Part shown: positions 1 through 8,637 of the stretch, piece after piece
Layout of the letters: every line of letters begins with the position of its first letter
Numbering within the stretch: the first letter of the stretch is position 1
Assembly: GCA_023402395.1 (NCBI GenBank)
Contig: JAEYGI010000040.1
Coordinates: forward strand, 496,001-560,000
DNA from: Bacillota bacterium
Lineage (GTDB): Bacteria; Bacillota; UBA4882; UBA8346
Reading direction: 5' to 3'
Length of the DNA: 64,000 nt
Notes under the pieces: generated by a model
Databases searched by the model: none
What the model saw: only the letters and a program-made list of their open reading frames with translations
Told to the model about the DNA's origin: nothing
Position numbers and translations under genes: made by a program

Positions 1-57
1 TTATCATTGGGTAGTTATTATTTGTTTGCGGAATTACTGCTAGTGCCATTACCATAG
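1..57 (+). CDS. tctB: C-terminal end of a TctB-like small membrane subunit (partial)
   Basis: Frame 1 is open from the window edge to a TAG at 55-57 and gives 18 residues ending YYLFAELLLVPLP. A hydrophobic helix running into a short L-x-V-P-L-P tail is how small subunits of tripartite tricarboxylate transporters (TctB) usually end, and the next gene is an unmistakable tctA. In this transporter type the small four-helix subunit associates with the large TctA permease. The call rests on a short tail plus context; the other two frames close earlier. Only the last codons are visible, so start and promoter lie outside the window. Confidence 0.55.
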   Translation, partial: LSLGSYYLFAELLLVPLP

Positions 58-85
58 TTGCTACATTAGAAGGGGTGTAAGAATA

Positions 86-1588
86 ATGGACATAATGTCA
101 TTGCTGATTGAGGGGTTTAAAGCAAGTTTAACATCTACAAATATTATTGCATGTACAGTCGGGGTAATCATCGGAACACTGACCGGTATCCTCCCGGGAC
201 TGGGATCGGGAGGCGCCATGGCATTATTACTGCCGCTAAGTTTCGGGATGGACGCCACTACGGCCCTGATCATGTTGGCTGGAATATATTACGGCTCCAT
301 GTACGGCGGTTCTACGACATCAATACTGGTTAATGTTCCGGGTGAAAGCTCTTCGCTAATGACGTGCTTGGATGGATATCAAATGGCTAAAAAAGGGAGG
401 GCTGGCGCTGCACTTGCCATTGCAGCATTTGGATCCTTTATTGCCGGGACCATTGGCCTTATTTTGCTAACTTTATTTGCTCCGCCACTTTCCAATATGG
501 CATTATCTTTTGGCCCGCCGGAATATTTCGCGATAGCATTGATGGGTTTGATTGCTTTAGTGTTTTTATCCGGTTCAGTGGTAAGAGGAATTATCATGAT
601 GATATTGGGTATAATGGTTGGAACTATTGGATTAGATCCATTAAGTGGTATAAACCGATTTACCATGGGAAGCGCTGAACTAACTAAAGGGATTGATTTT
701 GTACTGGTTGCCATGGGATTATTTGGTTTAGGCGAAGTAATCAGCATGCTGTGTGAAGAAAATAAAGCTGTATCAATTCAAAACGTTCGTTTCCGTGAGT
801 TATATCCTAATCGGGAAGAAGTTAAAAGGTCAATCAACCCGATGTTTAGGGGAAGTATCTTAGGTTTTCTATGTGGATTAATACCTGGACCGGCGGCTGT
901 AGTTTCGACGTTTTTGTCATATGCAGTTGAAAAAAAAGTCAGTAAAACGCCTGAAGAATTCGGCAAGGGGGCAGTGGAAGGTGTAGCCGGGCCGGAATCG
1001 GCAAACAATGCAGCCAGTTCTGCGGCAATGGTTCCTCTGTTGTCTTTAGGGTTACCATTTGCGCCACCGATCGCAATCTTGTTAAGCGGTTTTTTGGTTC
1101 ATGGCATTACTCCCGGCCCGTCGCTAATAACCGAACATCCCGGGGTGTTTTGGGGACTGCTTGCCAGTATGTATATTGGGAATATATTATTGCTTATTAT
1201 TAATCTTCCTTTTGTCGGGGTGTTTGCATCTCTGCTTAAAACACCAAAAGCATACTTAATGCCGTTGATTGTGATTATCTCTTTTACGGGTGCTTTGGCA
1301 TTGAATAACAGTGTGTTTGATTTAGGTATATTAATTGTATTTGGGTTTATCGGTTACATTATGAGAGAGGTTGGGTATCAACCGGCTCCTCTGGCGATCG
1401 GCCTAATTTTGGGACCCATTATCGAAAAAAGCTTAACCCAAAGCTTAATCTTGTTTGATGGGAATCTCCTGTCCTTTTTAATGAGGCCGGTTTCTGCAAC
1501 TTTTCTGGGTTTGGCCATTATCGTTTTGATTGTCGGAACATATGGGAATCTACGCAAGTACTTTCTGGCGAAAAGAACAACGAACTAA
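86..1588 (+). CDS. tctA: Tripartite tricarboxylate transporter, large permease subunit TctA
   Basis: A 500-residue polytopic protein of normal TctA length. The family's glycine-rich signatures are clear: GILPGLGSGG (residues 34-43) and GIYYGSMYGGSTTSI (66-80), with a second copy of the internal repeat (GLIPGPAAV...) near residue 265. TctA forms the ion-coupled channel that takes substrate from the periplasmic-type binding protein TctC. It starts 28 nt after the tctB stop with an AAGGGG Shine-Dalgarno, so tctB and tctA are probably co-transcribed. The order here is B-A-C rather than the commoner C-B-A. Substrate cannot be read from sequence: family members carry citrate, other carboxylates and some sugar acids. 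The sulfatase genes nearby hint at an anionic sugar derivative, which is inference. Confidence 0.93.
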   Translation: MDIMSLLIEGFKASLTSTNIIACTVGVIIGTLTGILPGLGSGGAMALLLPLSFGMDATTALIMLAGIYYGSMYGGSTTSILVNVPGESSSLMTCLDGYQMAKKGRAGAALAIAAFGSFIAGTIGLILLTLFAPPLSNMALSFGPPEYFAIALMGLIALVFLSGSVVRGIIMMILGIMVGTIGLDPLSGINRFTMGSAELTKGIDFVLVAMGLFGLGEVISMLCEENKAVSIQNVRFRELYPNREEVKRSINPMFRGSILGFLCGLIPGPAAVVSTFLSYAVEKKVSKTPEEFGKGAVEGVAGPESANNAASSAAMVPLLSLGLPFAPPIAILLSGFLVHGITPGPSLITEHPGVFWGLLASMYIGNILLLIINLPFVGVFASLLKTPKAYLMPLIVIISFTGALALNNSVFDLGILIVFGFIGYIMREVGYQPAPLAIGLILGPIIEKSLTQSLILFDGNLLSFLMRPVSATFLGLAIIVLIVGTYGNLRKYFLAKRTTN

Positions 1589-1744
1589 ATGTCTCATGGT
1601 ATCCTTACCAAACCAAAACCAGGGAATAAAGGGGGTGGCATATGAAGACTAACAGATTAAAGTGGTCAACTGTATAAATGACTCCCAAATGGCAGCTGAA
1701 GCGTTCTTTGTGAAGTAATGGAAAAACAAGAGGAGGAAAAAGAA

Positions 1745-2764
1745 ATGAAGGCAAAAAGCTTTGTTCCTGTACTTGGAATCGCATTATTATTAGTTTTACT
1801 GGGGACTGGATGGACTTGGGGGGGTAAAAAAGAAACTCCGGGCACGTCCCAATATCCCGTTAAGCCGATCCAAGTTATTGTACCTATGGCACCAGGAGGT
1901 GCGTCTGATTTAACGGCCCGCGCAATGGAGAAGGTATCCAAACAGTATCTTGGCCAACCGCTTGTGATTGTAAATAAAGTGGGAGCATCTGGCGTGATTG
2001 GCTACAATGAACTTGTCAATAGTAAAAATGATGGGTATACAATAGGAATATCCAATGCCAATATGTTGTTGCAACCTTTATACGGTATTACCACCAATAA
2101 TTATGGGAAACAAACAGAACCGATTGCCCAGGCAGTTTTCAATCCAGTTGCAGTTTCCGTGCTTCAAGACTCTCCGATTAAAAATATTGACGAGCTAATA
2201 AAATATGCCCAGGACAACCCCGGAAAAATAAAATATGCTTATTCGAATGTTGGATCCCTGCCTCATATTTTATCGGGAATGTTTGTTAGGAAGACGAAAG
2301 TAAAAATGGAATCAGTTCCCTTTTCAACTGGTGCGGAGTCCACCACCGCCTTTTTAGGTGGCCATGTCCAGCTCCTTTTTTCCTCATTAGTTGAAGTTAG
2401 AAGTCACGCTAAAGATGGCAAAGTGAGAATTTTAGCTATATCCACCGAGAAAAGAATGCCAGATCTTCCGAACATACCGACTCTTAAAGAGAGCAAGGTG
2501 GATGTGGCAGCTACGGCCTGGTTTGGCATTTGTGCGCCTACCGGAGTTCCTAAAGATGTTAAGGCCAAATTGGCTGAAGGATTTAAAAAAATAATAAACG
2601 ATGAGGAATTTAAAAAGATAGCACAAGGTTTGGGATTTTATGTTGAATTTTTAGGACCGGAAGAAAGTGCTGAAAAATGGAAAAAAGAAATAAAAGAATT
2701 TACCGAGGCAGTTAAAGCCAGTGGTATTGCAGATCAAATGAAAAAGCAAGCAGGCAAGAAATAA
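1745..2764 (+). CDS. tctC: Extracytoplasmic solute receptor TctC (Bug family)
   Basis: A 339-residue binding protein. An ATG at 1718 is in frame, but the ATG at 1745 has AGGAGG eight bases upstream (1731-1736) and puts a clean signal peptide (MKAKSF then a leucine-rich core) at the N-terminus, so 1745 is chosen. The mature part has the family hallmark IQVIVPMAPGGASDLTAR, where the GG-x-x-D loop contacts carboxylate ligands, and later GYTIGISN and GIGYGTP-type motifs of the fold. No lipobox cysteine is visible, so membrane anchoring is uncertain. The receptor should deliver ligand to TctAB. A strong terminator follows 41 bases after the stop, closing the tct transcription unit. Confidence 0.93.
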   Translation: MKAKSFVPVLGIALLLVLLGTGWTWGGKKETPGTSQYPVKPIQVIVPMAPGGASDLTARAMEKVSKQYLGQPLVIVNKVGASGVIGYNELVNSKNDGYTIGISNANMLLQPLYGITTNNYGKQTEPIAQAVFNPVAVSVLQDSPIKNIDELIKYAQDNPGKIKYAYSNVGSLPHILSGMFVRKTKVKMESVPFSTGAESTTAFLGGHVQLLFSSLVEVRSHAKDGKVRILAISTEKRMPDLPNIPTLKESKVDVAATAWFGICAPTGVPKDVKAKLAEGFKKIINDEEFKKIAQGLGFYVEFLGPEESAEKWKKEIKEFTEAVKASGIADQMKKQAGKK

Positions 2765-2804
2765 TATGGTAATATTCGAATAGTTGCTGCATTTGATTTT
2801 TAAA

Positions 2805-2847
2805 AGAAAGTTTGAATAGGTAATAATTTGTTCAAACTTTCTTTTTG
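2805..2847 (+). terminator. Rho-independent terminator after tctC
   Basis: AGAAAGTTTGAA (2805-2816) pairs perfectly with TTCAAACTTTCT (2831-2842) and runs into TTTTT. It separates tctBAC from the ROK regulator gene. Confidence 0.85.
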
Positions 2848-3090
2848 ATTTTATAAAAAAATACAAATAAGCGGCTTGGCAAAATTTACGAAAAGAATTT
2901 TCCGGGCTGATTATTAAAATCAAAAATTTCTTTAAATCAAAAATTTCTTGAAATCAAAAGTAAGTTTTGGTAATCTGAAAATGTCCACTGAGTTATGGGT
3001 CGAATTCAACCGGACGGATGCTTATTGGGTGGCGCTAAGGCTCCCAGGGAATAATATCAAGTATCAAAATAATTGCATAGGATGAAAAAT

Positions 3091-4290
3091 ATGAATTCAT
3101 ATATTGGATCAAACGGGACTTTTGAAGTGATGAGAAACTTAAATCTAGAGAAAATCTACAGGTTGATTTTATTAAATCAGCCTGTTTCCAGAGCTCAACT
3201 TGCCAAACTGTCAGGTTCGAATAAAGTGACCGTGTCCAATTGTGTAGATTTTTTGCTGGAAAAGGGTGTTGTTCACGAGCTGGGAGTAGCAGGGACAAAG
3301 GGAAGGCCAGCCACCATGCTCAGCATCAATGGTGATTCAGGAGTGTTTGTTGGCGTCGAGATGAGTATTCCTTCCATCAGAGTCGTTGTAACAAATCTGG
3401 CTGGAGCAATGTTAGATAATATTATTTTGCCTGACACCGGGCCTGAACCGGAAGCGTTTATTCAACAAGTTTCAGTAACCGTTACCATGCTGAAGGAGCA
3501 ATATAAACTTCGAAAGTTGGGAGTAGTAGGGGTGGGTATTGCTTTTCCAGGGCATTATAATCAACTGACCGGAGTTATCGAGTTAATAATCAACCGGCAG
3601 ACGTGGAATCAATTTCCAATACGAGAAGAAATGCAAAAGTGTAACCTGGGTGTACCTTTTTTTATTCAATCTACCACACAGGCAGTTACGATGGGGGAAA
3701 TTCATTTTGGCAAGGCCAATCCCTACGAACACGTAGTTTGTATTTCTGGAACATGGGGGATCGGCGCCAGTATGTATTCTAATGGAGCCCTTATTAACGG
3801 CTACCAGGGATTTGCCGGAAGATTTGCTCATACCATTATCCAAGCTAACGGTAAACAATGCGTGTGTGGCAATAAGGGTTGTTTAGAAGAGTATGCTTCG
3901 ATTCGCGCTTTGTTTAATAAACTGTATCCTGGTCAGCTGCAACATCAAAAACATATTGAGGAAATTCTGGAAAGAGTAAAAAGGAAAGAACCGGTTGCCA
4001 TGGCGGCTCTTTATGAAATAATGCAATTTTTAGAAATTGGTATAGTAAATCTCATTAATACTTTTAATCCCACTCGCATATGCATTAGTGGGTATCTTGG
4101 TTTGATAATCGATGACGCTATGCTTAAAGAGCTTAAGACAGTTATTGCCAAGATGCTGCCGGAACATTATTGTAAGCATTTGGATATATGTTGCTCGAGT
4201 CTAGGTGAACTGAGTGTTGCTTATGGATGTATAGCCATAGTAAGGGATAAGTTGATTGGCATCTTGAGTGATTCTGAAGTTATGGAATAG
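3091..4290 (+). CDS. ROK-family transcriptional regulator
   Basis: A 399-residue protein with an N-terminal winged helix-turn-helix (residues 20-62, VSRAQLAKLSGSNKVTVSN) and a C-terminal ROK sugar-kinase-like fold. The zinc signature CVCGNKGCLEE is at 257-267. The kinase-type Asn-Asp catalytic pair is replaced by Thr-Thr (QSTTQ, 193-197), so this is a repressor/activator rather than a kinase. ATG 3091 is preferred because AGGA lies eight bases upstream; TTG 3073 and ATG 3082 are in-frame alternatives. Members such as XylR and NagC bind AT-rich palindromes and respond to a sugar or sugar phosphate. Two such palindromes flank the promoter of the sulfatase genes just downstream. It is monocistronic, with terminators on both sides. 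Confidence 0.9.
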   Translation: MNSYIGSNGTFEVMRNLNLEKIYRLILLNQPVSRAQLAKLSGSNKVTVSNCVDFLLEKGVVHELGVAGTKGRPATMLSINGDSGVFVGVEMSIPSIRVVVTNLAGAMLDNIILPDTGPEPEAFIQQVSVTVTMLKEQYKLRKLGVVGVGIAFPGHYNQLTGVIELIINRQTWNQFPIREEMQKCNLGVPFFIQSTTQAVTMGEIHFGKANPYEHVVCISGTWGIGASMYSNGALINGYQGFAGRFAHTIIQANGKQCVCGNKGCLEEYASIRALFNKLYPGQLQHQKHIEEILERVKRKEPVAMAALYEIMQFLEIGIVNLINTFNPTRICISGYLGLIIDDAMLKELKTVIAKMLPEHYCKHLDICCSSLGELSVAYGCIAIVRDKLIGILSDSEVME

Positions 4291-4385
4291 AATTTCTTAC
4301 AATGCCCAGTACTGATGTATAAGTCGAAACCAAAGCGCATTGCCCATAGATAGTTTTGTTGAGGAGCATATCACTAATTTCAAAT

Positions 4386-4435
4386 AAATGCATGAATAAA
4401 CGCTACTTTTGCGAGATTCATGCATTTTATTTTTG
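4386..4435 (+). terminator. Terminator after the ROK gene
   Basis: AAATGCATGAAT (4386-4397) pairs perfectly with ATTCATGCATTT (4416-4427) and is followed by TATTTTTG. About 90 bases of unremarkable sequence separate it from the sulfatase promoter. Confidence 0.8.
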
Positions 4436-4524
4436 TGTTAAATATTGCTCAGAAGCCTGGGTTTACTAAAAAAACAGCGCGATTGTATCCTAGTGGCTAA
4501 ACTCATCAGATAGCATACGTAATA

Positions 4525-4606
4525 TTTAGTAAAATTAATTTACAAAATTATTGAAATTATGGATCATGTGTGTTATATTATAGTTAGTAAATTTAATTTA
4601 CAAATT
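4525..4606 (+). promoter_or_regulatory. Sulfatase-operon promoter bracketed by two palindromic operators
   Basis: TTGAAA (4551-4556), a 17-base spacer and TATATT (4574-4579) with an extended TG just before it form a strong sigma-A-type promoter. GTAAAATTAATTTAC (4529-4543) lies just upstream of the -35, and GTAAATTTAATTTAC (4587-4601) covers the expected transcription start. The second is a perfect 7-1-7 inverted repeat; the first has one mismatch. Both sit in the longer shared context TTAGTAAA...TTTACAAA, and their centres are 58 bp apart. The arrangement fits repression by the adjacent ROK protein, whose relatives bind similar AT-rich palindromes. That assignment is inference from position. 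Confidence 0.75.
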
Positions 4607-4706
4607 GTTGAGCTCTATTATTTTCCGCAGGATACTGTGCAACATAGTCACTTTGCAAAGATATTTCGCCGAATTCTGCAGAGGCAAATAGGATTTGGAG
4701 GTCATT

Positions 4707-6146
4707 ATGGACAGGAAACATGTGATTTTTTTACTGTCAGACCAGCATAATGCGGCAATAGCCGGATTTGCCGGGGATAAATATGTAAGGACACCCAATC
4801 TTGACCAATTGGCCGCTTCCGGGGTAGTTCTGGACAACTGCTACTGCAACTCCCCACTTTGCGTTCCTAGCAGGGCTTCCATGTTGGCCGGGCTTCTTCC
4901 CAACCAGACCGGAATTTTCAACAATATGCAGGCGCTTCCCTCAGACAGGGTAACATTTGTGCACTCAATAAGCGCAGCAGGTTATGAGAGCGTACTTACA
5001 GGGAGAATGCATTTTATTGGCCCCGATCAGCGACATGGTTTTGAGAAAAGGCTGGTTGGCGATGTGACCCGTAATTATCCCGGGAGAGGTAATCCCATTT
5101 ATGGGGATTTAAAGGGTACGCCCGATCAGAGCAGAAGAGCCATTGACTTATCCGGAGCAGGCTGTTCAAGTGTCCTGCTATTCGATGAAGATGTTGCAAC
5201 TGCTGCTATCAAGCATATCCGTGAACGCAAGGATCCGAGGCCCCTCTTCATGACGGTGGGCTTTTACGGCCCGCACTGCCCGTATGTATGCTCCCGGGAA
5301 CTGTTTGACTACTATGATTCAATACTGCCTGACCCGGACGATTTGGATGAATTTAGAAACAACGTACATCCCGCGATACAGAAATGGTATGCAAATCGAG
5401 GTATGGAAGATGTATCCATAAAAGAGACCAGAAGAGTCCGCGCTGCTTATTATGGAATGGTAGAGTACCTCGACGGGCTTATCGGCAAAATTATTGATGA
5501 GATCACAAATACGCTTGGTCTCGAAAACACGATGATAATTTACGGGTCTGACCATGGAGACAGTCTCGGTGAAAATGGCCTGTTTTGGAAGAGCAACTTC
5601 TATGAAGGTTCGGCGCGGGTACCGATGATCTTCAACTGCCCCGGCCAGTTCCCGGGGGGCATGAGGATAAATGGGCTGACCAGCCTTTTGGATCTAGCTC
5701 CGACTTTCATCGACATGAGTAACGGAGAGAAACTGCCTAAAATGCAGGGTATGAGCCTGCTGCCAGTTATTCAAGGTAAGGAGAAAATTGACAGCCAGAG
5801 AAGTATCATAGGACAGTTGGCCGATATCAAGGGGGACAATCCGTCGGCCATGATCAGAAAAAATAATTGGAAGCTCATCCTGCACCATGGCTACGACTAT
5901 CCGCAGCTTTTCGACCTGTTACGGGATCCAGCCGAAAAACAGGATCTTGGCCGGGATGAAAGCTATCAGGATATCGTAAAATCCCTTGTCGAAGAATTGA
6001 GCCGGTACTGGGATGCCGAAGCGGCAATCGAACGCAAAGATAATTTCCTCGGACATCTTAAAATCCTCAGGGAATGGGTAAAAGCCACCAACTTTCAGGG
6101 GATTGAAGAGTGGCAGGGTGACATCTCAAAGAACTATTTGGAATGA
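4707..6146 (+). CDS. Type I sulfatase, Cys-type, cytoplasmic
   Basis: A 479-residue arylsulfatase-superfamily enzyme. C52 in C-V-P-S-R is the cysteine converted to formylglycine, and the anSME encoded downstream could do this without oxygen. Metal ligands are visible as S-D-Q near the N-terminus (D12, Q13) and D-H in YGSDHGD (about residues 283-284). ATG 4707 has GGAGG five bases upstream; a TTG at 4695 is less likely. No signal peptide or membrane segment is present, so it should act on an imported substrate. The fold resembles choline-sulfatase and glycan-sulfatase relatives, but the substrate cannot be assigned. It is the first gene of the operon behind the operator-flanked promoter. Confidence 0.9.
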   Translation: MDRKHVIFLLSDQHNAAIAGFAGDKYVRTPNLDQLAASGVVLDNCYCNSPLCVPSRASMLAGLLPNQTGIFNNMQALPSDRVTFVHSISAAGYESVLTGRMHFIGPDQRHGFEKRLVGDVTRNYPGRGNPIYGDLKGTPDQSRRAIDLSGAGCSSVLLFDEDVATAAIKHIRERKDPRPLFMTVGFYGPHCPYVCSRELFDYYDSILPDPDDLDEFRNNVHPAIQKWYANRGMEDVSIKETRRVRAAYYGMVEYLDGLIGKIIDEITNTLGLENTMIIYGSDHGDSLGENGLFWKSNFYEGSARVPMIFNCPGQFPGGMRINGLTSLLDLAPTFIDMSNGEKLPKMQGMSLLPVIQGKEKIDSQRSIIGQLADIKGDNPSAMIRKNNWKLILHHGYDYPQLFDLLRDPAEKQDLGRDESYQDIVKSLVEELSRYWDAEAAIERKDNFLGHLKILREWVKATNFQGIEEWQGDISKNYLE

Positions 6147-6189
6147 TTGAAGAATTGTAATAACCAGGGTTAGGGGATGATTTGGGATT

Positions 6190-7674
6190 ATGAAAGCAGT
6201 CATGATCATGTTTGATTCGTTAAATCGAAGTATGTTGCCTCCGTATGGGTGTGAATGGGTTCATGCTCCTAATTTTAAACGGCTTGCTGAAAAGACGGTA
6301 ACCTTTGATAACTGCTTTGTAGGCAGTATGCCGTGTATCCCGGCAAGGCGCGAACTGCATACGGGGCGATACAACTTCTTGCATCGAAGCTGGGGACCGA
6401 TTGAGCCCTTTGATGATTCCATGCCTGAAATTTTAAAAAAGAACGGCATCTACACGCACCTGACAACCGATCATTGTCACTATTTTGAAGAAGGCGGGGC
6501 TACCTATCATACCCGATATAACAGCTGGGAATATAACAGGGGCCGAGAGGGAGACCCCTGGAAGGGGGAACTTGAGGAACCTCTGAAGCCTGAGCTTCAT
6601 CCCGGGCAAATGAATCATTCGGGTTTTTTTAAGACTCGCTTTGATTGGGTGAATCGAAAGTATCTCCAAACGCCTGAGGAGCAACCCCAATATTTGACTT
6701 TCTCCCAGGGAATTGAGTTTATGAATAAAAATCGTGAATATGACAACTGGTTCTTACAAATCGAGACCTTTGATCCCCATGAGCCGTTTTTTGCGCCGGA
6801 AAAATATAAAAAGCTATATGAACATGATTATAAAGGAAAATTCTATGACTGGCCCCAATATGCGCCGGTGGAAGAATCGGAAGAGGATATCGAACACATC
6901 AAAAAACAGTATGCCGCTTTGGTCAGTATGTGTGATGAAAACCTGGGCCGCTTTTTGGATGCCATGGATGAGCTTGATTTATGGAAGGACACAATGCTCA
7001 TCGTATGTACCGATCATGGGTATTCCCTGGCTGAAAACGATTGGTGGGCTAAGAATAGCATGCCCTGGTATAATGCAACGGCCAACACGCCGCTGTTTAT
7101 CTGGGATCCACGCTGTAAGAAGGCGAATACCAGGAATAACTGCCTGGTGCAGATGATCGATTTTGCACCGACGCTTTTAAATTACTTTGGCTTAACCTCA
7201 CCGAAAGACATGACCGGAAAGAATTTGCGGGATTGTATCGCCAATGAGGATCCGGTCCGGGAATATGCCCTCTTTGGGCTTTATGGAGCTCATGTCAACC
7301 TTATCGATGGCAAGCATGTCTATATGCGCGCGCCGGTGACCCCGGACAATCAGCCGCTTTATGAGTACACCCTGATGCCGATGCATATCCGCCATACCTT
7401 TGAGGTCGAAGAACTCCGGAATATAGAGCTTTCAGGCCCTTTTTCCTTTACCAAAGGGTGCGGCGTATTAAAAATCAAAGGCTGTGCCCAGTTGGGGACC
7501 GAAAAGTATCGCCATTTATGGAAGACCGAACTCTATGATATTGAAGCGGATTATCAACAAGAACATCCGATATGCGCTCCGGAATTGGAAGCGGAAATGG
7601 TTAGCAAGCTAATGAAAGCGATGAAGGAAAACGACGCCCCGAAGGAACAGTATATCCGGCTCGGCTTAGAATAA
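6190..7674 (+). CDS. Second type I sulfatase, Cys-type, cytoplasmic
   Basis: A 494-residue sulfatase clearly different from its neighbour. The modification motif is C-I-P-A-R with C49, the C-x-[PA]-[SA]-R form also matured to formylglycine. The N-terminal metal site is F-D-S (D9), a later FDPHEPFF segment supplies the substrate-side histidine, and CTDHGYSLAEN supplies the D-H pair. It lacks a signal peptide. It begins 43 bases after the first sulfatase stop, so the two are probably co-transcribed. Two non-identical sulfatases in one operon usually mean stepwise removal of sulfates at different positions, or use of two related substrates. That is inference. Confidence 0.9.
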   Translation: MKAVMIMFDSLNRSMLPPYGCEWVHAPNFKRLAEKTVTFDNCFVGSMPCIPARRELHTGRYNFLHRSWGPIEPFDDSMPEILKKNGIYTHLTTDHCHYFEEGGATYHTRYNSWEYNRGREGDPWKGELEEPLKPELHPGQMNHSGFFKTRFDWVNRKYLQTPEEQPQYLTFSQGIEFMNKNREYDNWFLQIETFDPHEPFFAPEKYKKLYEHDYKGKFYDWPQYAPVEESEEDIEHIKKQYAALVSMCDENLGRFLDAMDELDLWKDTMLIVCTDHGYSLAENDWWAKNSMPWYNATANTPLFIWDPRCKKANTRNNCLVQMIDFAPTLLNYFGLTSPKDMTGKNLRDCIANEDPVREYALFGLYGAHVNLIDGKHVYMRAPVTPDNQPLYEYTLMPMHIRHTFEVEELRNIELSGPFSFTKGCGVLKIKGCAQLGTEKYRHLWKTELYDIEADYQQEHPICAPELEAEMVSKLMKAMKENDAPKEQYIRLGLE

Positions 7675-7723
7675 AAGTTGAATTATGGGACCGCAGCTTG
7701 AATAGGGAAAGGATTCGGGCGCT

Positions 7724-8596
7724 TTGCAATATCGATTGGAAAATGACCATCTACAAATCGAAGTAAGCCCGCGCGGCGCCGAACTGATGAGTATCGTCGG
7801 GAAATCCGACGGATACCAGTATCTCTGGCAGGGAGACCCGCAAATTTGGGGTAAGCGCGCACCGCTACTCTTTCCGATTGTCGGTCACTTGAATCAGGGG
7901 AAATACCTCTATCAGGGCAGGGAATATCCACTGGATCTCCATGGTTTTGCATCGAAAATGAACTTTTGCCTATGTGAAGTTTGGGAAAATTCGATCACTT
8001 TTTCCTTGAGCCACGATAGTACTACTTTACGTCAATATCCGTTCGAATTTCGGCTTTCGGTTACCTATGCTCTTCGGGGAAAAACGGTAAGTACGGCGTA
8101 CCGGGTGGAAAACGCGGGAAATCAAACGTTATGGTTTTCGATTGGCGGTCATCCCGGGTTTAACTGTAGTCTAAATCCGGAAGGGCGAAAAGACTGCCGG
8201 CTGGTCTTTGAAAAGAATGAAACACTCAACCGGTTGGTCAATGAATCGGGCTATTTGACCGGACAGGAAGCCCCCTTTTTAAAAAATCAAAATATAGTGG
8301 ATGTCGCTTCACTGGATTTTGATGGCAAAACCAAGGTATACCCTTTGAAAGGTCTCCGGTCGAAAACCGTGACCTTAGAAGACCTTAGGAATGGCAAAAT
8401 GGTTAGGGTTAGATTTGCCGGCTTTCCTTACCTGGGCATCTGGTCGCCTTCCAACCCGGCGCCTTTTCTTTGCATTGAGCCTTGGCACGGAATCACCAGT
8501 ACCGCCGGGAAGGTTGATCAATTACATAAAAAGCAGGGGATTCAGAGGCTCGAAGCGGCTGGTTTTTTCACCTGTAGTTACGATTTGACATTTTGA
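7724..8596 (+). CDS. Aldose 1-epimerase-like (LacX-type mutarotase) protein
   Basis: A 290-residue galactose-mutarotase-fold protein. Recognisable pieces are the N-terminal RGAEL, LLFPIVG, LHGFA, GGHPGFN and IEPWHGITS segments, which place the catalytic His and Glu type residues where the LacX-like subfamily has them. The start is a TTG at 7724 with AAAGGA ten bases upstream; no ATG is available nearby. Such enzymes interconvert sugar anomers, so its presence between sulfatases and anSME supports a carbohydrate substrate for the cluster. It is soluble with no signal peptide, and the gene follows the second sulfatase by 49 bases. Confidence 0.85.
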   Translation: MQYRLENDHLQIEVSPRGAELMSIVGKSDGYQYLWQGDPQIWGKRAPLLFPIVGHLNQGKYLYQGREYPLDLHGFASKMNFCLCEVWENSITFSLSHDSTTLRQYPFEFRLSVTYALRGKTVSTAYRVENAGNQTLWFSIGGHPGFNCSLNPEGRKDCRLVFEKNETLNRLVNESGYLTGQEAPFLKNQNIVDVASLDFDGKTKVYPLKGLRSKTVTLEDLRNGKMVRVRFAGFPYLGIWSPSNPAPFLCIEPWHGITSTAGKVDQLHKKQGIQRLEAAGFFTCSYDLTF

Positions 8597-8637
8597 TATA
8601 CCTGAAATGATTTACTCAGAAAGGGATAGAACTCAAA

